From assembly GCF_000237925.1 (NCBI RefSeq), contig NC_031500.1, positions 8,424,698 to 8,488,697 on the forward strand: DNA of 64,000 bases, written 5' to 3'. Below, one piece after another: positions 34,461-43,450 of the stretch (the stretch's first letter is position 1; every line of letters starts with the position of its first letter). Made by a program: the position numbers and the translations under genes. Below the pieces are notes generated by a model. It was given only the letters and a program-made list of their open reading frames with translations, made no database searches and was not told the DNA's origin. The stretch is from Schistosoma mansoni (lineage: Eukaryota > Platyhelminthes > Trematoda > Strigeidida > Schistosomatidae).

Positions 34461-37400
34461 GAAACTCAACCAATTCGTCATTTCGCATAACTAGTTTCCA
34501 ATGATATTTGTGAGTAATTACCTCACACTTAAAATGGTTGAACTCCACTAATCATAGCTTTCTTATTATAACTCTGCAAGCTAGCTTCCTAAATTAGTCA
34601 CTAGTGGGCTAATGTTTATTATCAATGTAGAAGGTATTCTCTTTCCGATAGAGATCCAATAACATGTTTACTCTGATTAGCGTTTTTTCAGCAAGGTTGT
34701 TTTCTACGGGGTGAGGATGCTGACTCCACGCCTAACCCTCCTCTTTTACCCGGGCTTGGGACCGGCAGTAGCCCTAGAAGAGCTACAGGCGGAGATCGAA
34801 TAAAAGAGACGAATTAATTGATCGCTAAAAAGTACAGGACGTGATATTCGTCTATACTCAGGATTCGCTGACTGAGCTGTTTTAATTAAGCTTAACTAAT
34901 GACTATTAAAGTTAAGTGGATCGGCTTCATATTGGACAGTATATAATGATTAATAGTTAGAACAAACAAGCAGACAGTTATAGATTTCAGTTTTGTTTTT
35001 TCCAGTATTCCTTAACAAAGAGTAATACATAACCTTAAACTTAGTCTTTTAATTCAGAGGTAAACATATTCATAAATTATCTTGAATTCTGTATAGGTTT
35101 GCCCATCAATCTGTTAACAGAATCAGTTAGCGACATATGATTAAAAGCCTTTAATGTTGAAGTACGTTTAGAATCACATGTTTACTTAAAAATTCGGTTT
35201 AACGTTGGCGTTTTAAGCCCCCTTTTTTTACAAAAGGATATCTGAATGACCAAAGTGAAATATTGGAAAATCTTGTTGTGTTTTCCAAATCGTTAAAAAT
35301 AGAATAGCACCGAGGAACTGATTTGAATTTCCACCGGTTCTAGAAGAGAAACATTAAGAAGTAACTAATAAGTTGTCTTCTTTAGTCATCCAAAAAAATT
35401 GCTCTAGTTATTTACGATCGATATTTCCAAATGATTAAAATGTTATGTTTGAAACGATTACGAGTTTCCTAATCTGAGAACGAACAAAGACCAATAAGCT
35501 AGCTGTTCTGATGCGTCCCAACCCCGCTAACTAGAGTGAGAAGTCCAAGTCCGAAGTAGGGAAAATATATTCCGCAAACAGCCAGAAGTACAAGCAATCG
35601 CGATCCGTCTAGTCGGAAATACTCATTTATATATTGGTTTGTACACCCATTTTTGAATAATCAAAATAAGTCATATATATGAAAAATAATTCATACAAGA
35701 ATGTCGTATGTTATACAGAATAAAAGGTCATAGGAGAAAACGAAACAAATATTATACTCAGTGATCATCAAATTGCATTAAACGGAATTAATGTAGAATA
35801 AAAACCATAATGAGTAAATCAATCTAATTTTGACCTTTCATCCAGTTATAACGCATACTCAAGAAAATGGACATATTCACGCACAAATGACGAACAAAGT
35901 AACTATTTTATCAAAAATTTAACCTCATGTGAATCAGCATACACTTGATCTTCTAGGAATAGTGTAATCATTTTAAGCAGAGATGGATGGTGGCTAACAG
36001 TGGAAAACATGACGCGCGTTTCGTCCCGAGGCTTGTTAGCTGGATGTACCAGCATCCCAGAGTTTATGTTTACTCCGGGACTTAAATTCAGTACCGTTTG
36101 CTTCAAACTCCATTGCGTTATCCACGTAGCTACTGAGTTCAGATAGCTACTGGCTTGTGCAATGGGGTGAATTGTAATTTACACATATTGGTCGTTTGAA
36201 ACGCGTGTCCTGGATTCCACTGCCAGTCATCATTTATCTCTATTTAAAATGATTATGAATTAATGACAACATCGAAGCGATCCGGACTGGATGCACATAT
36301 TCCAAAAAAAGAATGGTCAATTGTAATCCTAAACATTAATGGGAAGTTTCAAACAACATTCAAATCAAGTGTAATCGTCTATTTAGACAAGTAAACATAA
36401 CTAAACGATATAGTCTACTGACTTGTAAATACAAACTTACCTGTATGACCACATCCATGAGATATTCTTGTGCGATAACATCACGGCATTCAATAATCTG
36501 TTCCAAAATCGGTGGTAGAACTTGCTAAAATAAAGACAGCTAAGTAAACACTAGGTTGTGTGGTTTGCAAATATTAGATCAATTTTCAAATATTTTCCAT
36601 AACATATTGAAATTCTCTAGAAAATAAATGAAAACCGAGGAAAACAGGACAGCTATTTTCTCCCGTTTGTTCAAGATTCCCTAGTAGTGTTCACATACAG
36701 CCCCAGGACTCTCAGAGAGAAGGTAGATTCAAGAGTGAGCACGACTTCAAATATCCGTAATTCCAGCCTCAATTATATTGTCATATGTTAAGACGATCAT
36801 TCCAAAAGATTGACGATATACTGATAATTAAAGCTTAATATGGTGAAAATACTAGTGAATTAAAATTTAATCTTTAAAATTGAGGGTTTCATGTTTGTCT
36901 GTATTTATTAGGAACTAATCTAATTGGCGGAATTCAAACCTAAGTCATTTGGTAGCCCAATTAAAAACGTTACCACTAAGCTACGTGTATATGAGCTGAG
37001 AATAAGCATGAGACGATAGTTAGCTTAAGACTAACGAATCTAAGGTGTGTTTAGAAGACTTCCTACTAAGTACGTATAGAAAAACGATACAATTAAGTTT
37101 GGTGAAGATTGATTTAGTTGTTAAGTTGTATTTTTCTGATCAGCATGTTGCGATCAAAACTGAAATCTATGATAGTGTGTATTGGTACGCACACACAAGT
37201 AAACTCTGTATGTTTAGGATTTTCTATTAGATATATTTATTATTGATGATATCTTCTACCATTTTCAAAAGTGTCCTTTAGCTGTACAGTAATAATAATG
37301 GACAGCGCTAAGTACAAATCTATGTCATATTTCATAAATATAATACGTAATTAACTCATTCACTAGGTATTTGAATATGGGCTACACTTTAACTGTGAGG

Positions 37401-40400
37401 GCTAATGATACTACCCGGTCGCCCAAACCGAAGTATATATTATTTCATGAATAAAATTAGATATTACTGAAGGATTGGGACATAATAGCTTTTTAATCTA
37501 GTTTTTTTCCCACCAAAGACAATAATTGGTTCAACCATTGAAATTCTTTTGTCAACAAGCTAAAATGTAAACTCAATCAACTACTCTCGTATATACAATA
37601 CGAAGATTTTTAAGTAGTTCTATTTCCTATTTTATTTATTTATTTAAACATATAAACATTGGTACAAAGAGTCATCAAATAGATATGCGCCACATAAATC
37701 ATTCGATTTGTGTGCAGGCTGGGATACTGCCGGGTGCCCGAACCGAAGCAGTTGGTTGTCTTAGGGGGCCACACGCGGAACCTTCGACCTAAAGGTCTAA
37801 TCCACAAGGCAGTGGAGTAACGTTAGGAGATGCAGTCCCGTGGTAGCCAACGACCAACAATAGATTCATACGTCATTCGTTCTATAAGGATCCTTGAGCC
37901 CATGTTCACTATTGGTTTGGAATTAGGGTTTTCCAACTCCCCTAGGTGGATCCTCCGTATCGAACAAGCCAGTCAGGGTCCTGCACGTTCGCTTTCCGCC
38001 CTATCAACTTCGTCAAAAACGCCCCCGCCGCGAGAAGGCAATGAGTAGGACTTCCCTGGCAATGGTTGTATGCACGTGGCCATGTGAGAGCATTTCGAGA
38101 GAGAGCTGACTCTCCCCTTTCTCGGCCGTACCAGGGCATTGTTGAAATGATTCCTTTTGATTATAAAATAATGACAACAGTAGATCTAAGAATAGACTTG
38201 TGATGTTGCTGGTGTTTTTACATAAGGTGACTTTTATACTTTCAATTTTGCTGGTGAGATGACTAAAGACCGATTTAGTTATTGTTTTATGTTTGCGAAC
38301 ATCAACATGAATAAAAAAGACACACTAAAGGTCTTACCGTTTTATATCGCTCAACATCAATTGATTCTAGTTGAGATAATCGATTCAGATTTGCACCAAC
38401 AAGTATACGTAATTCTCGACGTTCTTGCTCTCGCTTTTCACGGTCTCTAGTATGTCCTTGATGTTGCATTCGCACCCAAAGTTTATTCATTTCCGAAAAA
38501 TTGAATAGTAGGAAGTTTATACTATCAGCAATTGTCCCTTGTGAGTAAACAGGAGTTGACTTTTGACAAATCTTTTGTTCCCCATCATCATCATTAATGT
38601 TATTGTTATTATCTAACTTATTCTCACCAGGTGATAATTTACCACTATTTTTGTTACTACCACTTTCCGTTTCATTTACAGCTACAGGTATTGACGGTGA
38701 GTCCTAAATATAATGAAACAGAAGTTAGGAATATCAATAATATTAGCAATAATAATAATTAATTAATAACAGATAAATTAGCAATACCAAAGTAATCTGT
38801 ATAATGCAGTAAAAAACGGTGAAATACGCCGTTTGTACTGTCTTATTTAGAAGCTGTCAATTAAATGTAAAGAAATCACAGTGCTTATTGTTCCTAGCGA
38901 AACTTGTATTCAATATACACAGTTTACTTGCTCAACTGCTATATTGAGGTACTTATTACTTTAAAATCAATGTTCTTTGTATCCTTTTTTAGTTTAGCTT
39001 TAGTACAATGATGAATACTAACACAATACAACCCCCTATCAAATAAACAATTTAACATGAGACATTTACATAAAAGCATGGACTCGTCACCTTGATTTTT
39101 CCAACAAACGAGTCACATGCATACCTAGACCTAAAACATTCGGATTTGTTGTAAATTTGCCTATGATATATGTTATAACTTGTCGCCTGGATGCCCTGTT
39201 AATTTACAACGTGATAATACCGCCAATTACAGAGCAGTGATTTATCGATAAGACCAATGATGCATAAAACCCATGCGAGCGGTCTAGAATACTTATCGGT
39301 CCTGCTTTCTGATTAGCCCAGCCAGTTAAGTCCAGAACACCAATAACAGCCTCTGCGGTATGAATCTTTTATTTCAAACATACTGGGTTTATATACCAGA
39401 CAGACAGACCACATCGTACCATAAAATAGGAAAAACAACATTTGTACAAGTTTTAGTCAAATGTGGCTGTGAATGAGGGAGATAGTAAATGATAGACAGG
39501 GCATAACTCAAGAATGGTAAATCGTATAATAATAGTTCATAGTTCAAAATAAAGCTCATCATAAGAGGGACATGAATATGAATAGTTTAGTTATTTAACA
39601 ATTATACGGTAAAAAATATACACATAGTATTGGTCCATAAATGGATCCCAAAAGTTACCATTCATTATTCTTATCGGGACATAACAATATACCAAGCGAA
39701 TAAGAGACAGATATACCTATACTACGCACACTTATGATCAGGCAATATGAAATTGACAAAAAAAATCTGATGCTCCTCTTTCGAAGCTGTCAGCTAGATC
39801 GGGAACTCTGACGTGATACAATCAAAATGTGGCAAATAGGTATTACACAAATTTACACTACGTGTGTTTATATATACTGGAGGAGGAACAAGCGCCGACA
39901 TACTAGAAATAAGAATATCTCATCAAGATACCAAAGAGAGTGGACCTGAGCAAATTCAGAAACTATAAAGACTCCATACTACTGTTAGTACCAGAAAAGC
40001 TTTCAAAAGCGTGTTGCTAAACCAGATGAGAGATTCAGTAGACGCCCAACTTCGAGATCAGCAGGTCGGATTTCCTAAGGACTGGTAGTGCACAGACCAA
40101 ATTACGAAACTACGGATCATCGTCGGACAACCAATTGAACGAAACGCGTCACTATACACCAGCTTCCTTGACTATGAGAAGGCGTTTTACAGAGTCGACA
40201 GGAAAACCTTATGGAGCCCTGTTCGGCACTATGGAGTGAGTAGCTGAGATCGTCAACATCATACGGAATACATACGACAGACTACACTGCAAAGTCGTAC
40301 ATGGAAGATAGCTGACAGACGCATTCTAAGTAGGAACCGTAGTAAGACAAGACTGTTAACTCTCGCCCTTTCTCTTTTTTCAGGTGGTTGATTGGATTAT

Positions 40401-43400
40401 GATGATCTCCACATCTCGGGGGAAGCACGGAATACAATGGACAGCTCGCATGCAACTAGACGATTTGGAATTCGTAGATGATCTAGCTCTCCTCTCCCAT
40501 ACGTAGCAACGAATGAAGATGAAGATCTCCGGTATAGCAGTAGTCTCTTCAACAGTAAGCCTCAAAATACACAAGGGGAAAAGCAAGGTCCTGAAATGCA
40601 ACAAAGTGAACACCAACTCAATCAAACTTGATGGAGAAACTATTGAAGAACTGGAAACTCTCACGTACCTGGGAGGCATCATCGATTAACAAGGAGGATG
40701 CGATGCATATGTCAATGCAAGGACTGGCATAGCAAGAGTAGCGTCCCTACAGTTGAAGAACACATGGAACTCAAAACAACTGTCAACCAATATCAAAGTC
40801 ACAATCTATCTAGTTTTACTGTATGGAGTTGAAACTTGGAGAACTACCACAACCGTCATCAAAAACGTACAAGTATTTTTATACAGTTCTCTACGCAAAC
40901 TACTCAATGTCCGTTGGTCGGATACCATCAGCAGCAGCCTATTGTGGGAGAGAACAAACCATTTTCCAGCTCAAGAGGAAATTAGGAAAAGACGTTGGAA
41001 GTGGATAAGACATACATTACGGAAATCACCATACTGCATCACGAATCAAGCGCTAACTTGTAATCGTGAAGGGAAACGGAAAAGACGAAGACCAAGGAAC
41101 ACACTGCGCCGATTATTGGAAGCAAACATCAAAAGGATGAATAGTAACTGGAAACAACTGGAAAGGATTGTCCAGGACAGAGTTCGATGGAGAATGCTGG
41201 TGGGCGGCCTATGCTCCTCCACATGGGGTAACAAGCGTAAGCAAGTATATATTTATATACACGCTACACCTGTAAGTGAAAGAACTAGTATGATATCTGT
41301 TATTTTGACTACACGACACCGCATAGATCCTAGAAAGCACCTGAACAAAAATGTGAAAAGTTACTGGTAATACACTTCTGAAAAACCATAATAATAATTG
41401 TATTTATAAGTATCTGATTCAAACTGGGTTATAAAATACAGATACGACTAAACAGTACCTCAATATCTGGAAGAAGATCACTTCGCAGTGATTGCAATAG
41501 ATAGCTTCTCAAAAAGAGGCCTCTTGTAGGATGTTGTACACCAGAACACATTTCTACCAGATCACGAAGAATTTCACGTCGTGACAGGTCGGAACATTTA
41601 ATATGATAAACTCCAACAGTAATAAGTAAGTACCTGAAGAAATGTTTGATAAGAACTAGTAAACATTTCTACGGATGCAAGAAATCAAAATATTATCGGC
41701 AAGCATCGTACTAGGTCTAAGTTCACTAAAATGAACCACAAATTCAAAAAAATTTGATTCGTTTATGAAAAGGCTTAAACTGACAACGATCAATGTTTTA
41801 AATATCGTTACTATTATCTTTAATGATAGATATAAAACTTCGGATGGGTTGTAGTAAGGTTATCTACCAAACTGTAATTTACATGCGCGAAAGGTCACGG
41901 CGATTAGCGATGAAAAAGAAACGTCTAGAAAAGACCATGCACTATACTAGTACAGAAGAATATGTGAAACGGAATCATAAAGAACACTAGCACATATGTG
42001 GCGGGTTGGTGGTTTAAGCATTCAACCACTAAGTTCATGGTTCAAACCCCGCTTCACCTATTTAAGTTTGGGCAACCGGGTAGTACCACTACCCTTCACA
42101 TCCAGAATATGGTTCATGTGCAAATATGGGGCGGACAATTTGACTCAAATTTTCAACACGACTGTGAAAAAATATGAGTGCTTGATTCCTTATCACACTA
42201 TACACAGCACTGAATAAAACGAATACTACTGCTCTTCTATGTTAGCTTTCGTACTTAATACAGAGATTGGAAGTACCGTTTTGAATTATTATCCGTAAAC
42301 TTAAAATTCTCATCTATTTTAAAAAGTACGTATTAGACCGGAGTCTGCACATATTGTCAAAAAGGATATAAATTTAATAACGAATAAAAAGAGTGGGTGA
42401 CAGTTTCAGTTTGGTTAGAAAAATGTTACTATTGCTTATAGAACAATGCTTTGAAAAGTTTTGCATCTATTTGTATCATGTGTGAGTCAAACATCTCTGA
42501 GTAAATCATTTGAGCTCTAAAGATCCAATCCAGAGATCCCTCTTTGAATAAGATTCAACGGATATGCTGGTTTGGAACTTATAATTGGGAGGTTGAGACA
42601 GGTATACCAGAGAGTAAAAATATCATAATAACACTAGCGAAACTTGCGTTCTAATCGCATATTCATGAAGTACTAAAGACCAAACATATTCTAAACTACC
42701 GTCACATTCAGAGTATGCCAGAGTTAAGGTCTGAAACAGCTGTTTTGCTACGCTAGTGTACAATGCAAAATTCTTCAGTTATTCTGACAGCACACGTATT
42801 AACCAGAGACGCTTGAAGTTTATTGGTTTGATTTGAAGATACTAGATTAAAACTTCTAGTGAATTGATAGGTGTACGCCCAACGTCATCAAAGCTTGCTC
42901 TGTGGCGATGGAGTGAAAATGTTGCAAGTGAAATAAAACTGGGAACCAGTTTTTGCAAAATATATGACGCATTATAATAGTTATAATGTTATGACCAGGT
43001 TTTCACGACCGCATTACTATACATAGAGACGAATAATATAAAAGTAATCACTCGAAAGTTAATTAACTTACAATCTGGGAAGAATATTTGAAATATATTG
43101 AACCGTTTCATATAAATATGAAACCTTGCGTCCACTCTTATGTTCTTCGATAAGGTAAGATTCCAAAGTACGTAGTTTGTCTGTAACAACAATATCTAAG
43201 CGACGGAACTTCAAAAAAACATCTGGCAACTTACATAATTCATAGTATGCTTTTGGTGACAAAGAATAATTTCTCATCTCCATTAGCATATTAGCAGCAT
43301 GTTGTATAGCGTCAACCAAATATCTTTTTTCCTACAACGAAGTTCAAAAACTATATAACTCACCAGACAGCATTCCATTTGACAAGCGTACTGTCTGACT

Positions 43401-43450
43401 GTGCATAAACATTCCTCCAAAAGACCTTCTTGATCCTCTTTAGAGATCAT
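21696..43450 (-). CDS. VPS35: VPS35 retromer core subunit, complete, 13 exons
   Basis: Exons from 5' to 3' on the minus strand: 43450-43364, 43331-43235, 43195-43072, 41633-41459, 38703-38338, 36524-36441, 34105-33996, 32499-31864, 30247-29656, 27435-27214, 25861-25523, 23869-23726, 21932-21696. All phases join to about 1,070 residues, against 796 in human. Landmarks: [20 protein letters not shown], the PRLYL motif at 101-105 (it binds VPS26 in the family), [42 protein letters not shown], then C-terminal solenoid blocks [30 protein letters not shown], and [14 protein letters not shown] near the end. VPS35 is the scaffold of retromer on endosomes. The extra length is low-complexity sequence near 162-230 and 369-462. 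The start at MISKEDQEG is chosen because similarity begins there; the frame stays open upstream. Confidence 0.93.
22190..22800 (+). repeat. Family F dispersed repeat, copy 3 (decayed)
   Basis: Shares ACTAGTTGTCTGTGGAAAAC, ATCTTACTGTTGCGTC, ACAACTGACCTGCATAGGAC and ACCATCATAGCTCACG with copy 2. It seems to hold an extra segment in the middle (about 22520-22680). It lies in VPS35 intron 12, antisense to the gene. Confidence 0.5.
22810..23700. other. VPS35 intron 12 sequence, nothing recognised
   Basis: AT-rich intronic sequence. No shared repeat or protein similarity was seen. Confidence 0.35.
23880..25020. other. VPS35 intron 11 sequence, nothing recognised
   Basis: AT-rich intronic sequence. 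A segment near 24340-24450 weakly recalls repeat D at 35495 but is too diverged to call. Confidence 0.35.
25030..25430 (+). repeat. Family F dispersed repeat, copy 4
   Basis: Contains CTGCTCGATGCTGGTTATGA, TTGTGAGAAGATAGATGC, CTCTAACTGACCTGATTG and TTAGGACCTTCGGCGACGG in the family order. It lies in VPS35 intron 11, antisense to the gene. Confidence 0.55.
26035..26160 (-). mobile_element. Family C SINE, 3' part with near-intact hammerhead
   Basis: In reverse complement: GATCTGCACTACTGAGGAGT, then ACTAGGACAAAGCGGCCATC, then CAGTACTTTCAGGTTTTC. The CTGAGGA box is intact and stem I still pairs partly. The GAAAC box is changed to AAAGC. It lies in VPS35 intron 10, in sense with the gene. Confidence 0.7.
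26380..26540 (-). mobile_element. Decayed RTE-like LINE fragment
   Basis: The minus strand encodes remnants of the LINE C-terminus such as [18 protein letters not shown] and [11 protein letters not shown]. It lies in VPS35 intron 10. It is old, judging by its divergence from the 18 kb copy. Confidence 0.65.
26810..26990 (-). mobile_element. Smα-like hammerhead SINE, copy 1
   Basis: In reverse complement it has the SINE body with ACTCAGTAGCTCAGTGGATA (A-box-like), then a GGTATACCCGGCTGACGAGT segment, ATGCATTC and TTGCACTGCTAGTCAC. These follow the published schistosome Smα hammerhead layout. CTGACGA is intact, and the GAAAC box reads GAACC. It lies in VPS35 intron 10. Confidence 0.75.
27958..28090 (+). 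repeat. Repeat E, copy 1 (GC-rich)
   Basis: The block TGCCCCTCTGGGGGCTACTG, CAGTCCCGATCCCGG, AAAGGAGGAGGGTTGGG and GACCCCGTCTCGTAGAAAAC recurs inverted at 34676-34805. It is markedly GC-rich for this region. It may be the 5' leader of an RTE-like LINE, but that is only a recollection of similar elements. Confidence 0.55.
28100..29350. other. VPS35 intron 9 sequence, nothing recognised
   Basis: AT-rich intronic sequence between repeat E and a LINE 3' end. I saw no other shared repeat and no coding similarity. Confidence 0.35.
29365..29535 (-). mobile_element. LINE 3' UTR fragment (same subfamily as 18 kb copy)
   Basis: AGTCAGTCAGTTACAAAGTA, the CGTACGTACGTAC run and CCATAGTGGTAGAAGTAATA match 17980-18100. 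Only the 3' UTR was inserted or kept. It lies in VPS35 intron 9, in sense with the gene. Confidence 0.85.
30260..30300. repeat. (TA)n microsatellite next to VPS35 exon 9
   Basis: A TA run of about 41 bp. It starts about 13 bp upstream (in gene sense) of the acceptor of VPS35 exon 9, so it borders the polypyrimidine tract and could influence splicing if it expands. Confidence 0.95.
30305..31610. other. VPS35 intron 8 sequence, nothing recognised
   Basis: AT-rich intronic sequence with no recognised repeat or coding similarity. Confidence 0.35.
31620..31790 (+). mobile_element. Family C hammerhead SINE, best-preserved copy
   Basis: It contains the B box GGGTTCGAATCTTGC, then GGGATCGTGGATGCGCACTG, the hammerhead (31684-31729), then CCAGGTTTTCTACGGTGGTC and the tail to CATGATTTCAACTAT. 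The tRNA-like A box region is truncated at the left. It lies in VPS35 intron 8, antisense to the gene. Confidence 0.8.
31684..31729 (+). ncRNA. Candidate hammerhead ribozyme (family C)
   Basis: Order of parts: GCACTG (31684-31689), CTGAGGA (31690-31696, fits CUGANGA), stem II GTCC/GAAC with a 7-nt loop (31697-31711, one mismatch), GAAAC (31712-31716), GGCC loop (31717-31720), cleavage triplet GTC (31721-31723), CAGTGC (31724-31729). The two stem I strands pair perfectly. Stem III is only ACGGCCGT, a palindrome, as in schistosome and Penelope-type ribozymes that cleave best as dimers (family knowledge). Self-cleavage is inferred only. Confidence 0.72.
32640..33010 (+). mobile_element. Decayed RTE-like LINE fragment
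   Basis: Remnants of the LINE ORF can be followed: GKSVY-like, [14 protein letters not shown], [10 protein letters not shown], then the words for [16 protein letters not shown] and NQLET. Frames and many bases are lost. It lies in VPS35 intron 7. Confidence 0.65.
33015..33990. other. VPS35 intron 7 remainder
   Basis: No recognised repeat. The plus frames at 33565-33849 and 32950-33258 show no known family. Confidence 0.35.
34385..34455. repeat. (TA)n microsatellite, longest in the window
   Basis: An uninterrupted TA run of about 71 bp in VPS35 intron 6. The Tyr-Ile frames across it on both strands are artefacts of the repeat. Confidence 0.97.
34676..34805 (-). repeat. Repeat E, copy 2 (inverted to copy 1)
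   Basis: In reverse complement it matches 27958-28090: GGGCTACTGCCGGTCCC, GTAAAAGAGGAGGGTTAGG and CCCCGTAGAAAACAACC. It lies in VPS35 intron 6. Confidence 0.55.
35495..35650 (+). repeat. Repeat D, copy 1
   Basis: AGCTAGCTGTTCTGATGCGT, CCCAACCCCGCTAACTAGAG, GAAGTCCAAGTCCGAAG and ATTCCGCAAACAGCCAGAA recur at 63800-63940. The class is unknown. Confidence 0.6.
35935..36183 (-). mobile_element. Smα-like hammerhead SINE, copy 2
   Basis: The minus strand reads TTCACCCCATTGCACAAGCC, GAACTCAGTAGCTACGTGG, ATAACGCAATGGAGTTTGAA, GTCCCGGAGT, GGTACATCCAGC, GGGACGAAACGCGCGTC and TTCCACTGTTAGCCACC. This is the published Smα order. The CUGANGA box is decayed to CTAACAA, so cleavage is unlikely. Stem III ACGCGCGT is intact. 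It lies in VPS35 intron 6. Confidence 0.85.
36184..36250 (+). mobile_element. Smα hammerhead 3' half in opposite orientation
   Basis: GAAACGCGTGTCCTGGATTC, CACTGCC and ATCATTTATCTC are the ribozyme 3' half and the following SINE start, on the plus strand. It abuts the minus-strand copy 2, so two SINE ends stand head to head. Confidence 0.7.
36890..36990 (-). mobile_element. tRNA-derived SINE head (family G), A and B boxes kept
   Basis: On the minus strand an exact A box TAGCTTAGTGG (36983-36973) is followed by a near-consensus B box GGTTTGAATTCC (36940-36929). The spacing is typical of tRNA promoters. The body downstream resembles the SINE at 5565-5760. It lies in VPS35 intron 5. Confidence 0.6.
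37000..37620. other. VPS35 intron 5 sequence
   Basis: No gene was recognised. A short segment at 37390-37435 with CTACCCGGTCGCCCAAACCG recalls the SINE-like unit at 42000-42110. Confidence 0.35.
37628..38142 (-). repeat. Family A dispersed repeat, copy 5 (full length)
   Basis: TTTTATTTATTTATTTAAAC at the tail side and CTCGGCCGTACCAGGGCATT at the other end mark a complete copy. The antisense open frame found in three other copies is here broken and shifted. It lies in VPS35 intron 5, in sense with the gene. Confidence 0.88.
38710..39870. other. VPS35 intron 4, part without recognised element
   Basis: AT-rich sequence between exon 5 of VPS35 and the second LINE. I saw nothing else in it. Confidence 0.35.
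39880..41255 (+). mobile_element. Second RTE-like LINE, 5'-truncated, decayed
   Basis: The reverse transcriptase can be followed along the plus strand: [20 protein letters not shown] (palm), [15 protein letters not shown] near 40456-40500 (the FADD box, here FVDD), [11 protein letters not shown] (thumb), then 40753-41255 [46 protein letters not shown] and [13 protein letters not shown]. Several stops and frame changes break the upstream part, and the last 200 codons are open. It lies in VPS35 intron 4, antisense to the gene. A short piece of the same element is at 49925-50020. Confidence 0.85.
42000..42110 (+). mobile_element. tRNA-like SINE fragment
   Basis: TGGCGGGTTGGTGG resembles an A box and GGTTCAAACCCCGC a B box, with TGGGCAACCGGGTAGTACCA after them. 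The layout fits a tRNA-derived repeat, with no relative of full length in the window. It lies in VPS35 intron 3. Confidence 0.4.
42120..43060. other. VPS35 intron 3 remainder
   Basis: AT-rich sequence, nothing recognised. Confidence 0.35.

Noticed and set aside
34237-34494. Tyr-Ile-rich frames on both strands
   Set aside because: They are translations of the TA microsatellite.
35903-36106. 67-codon minus frame with [14 protein letters not shown], considered as a VPS35 exon
   Set aside because: It is the Smα SINE with its hammerhead; the expected VPS35 exon was found at 33996-34105.
40380-40682. 100-codon minus frame
   Set aside because: It is antisense to the reverse transcriptase of the second LINE.
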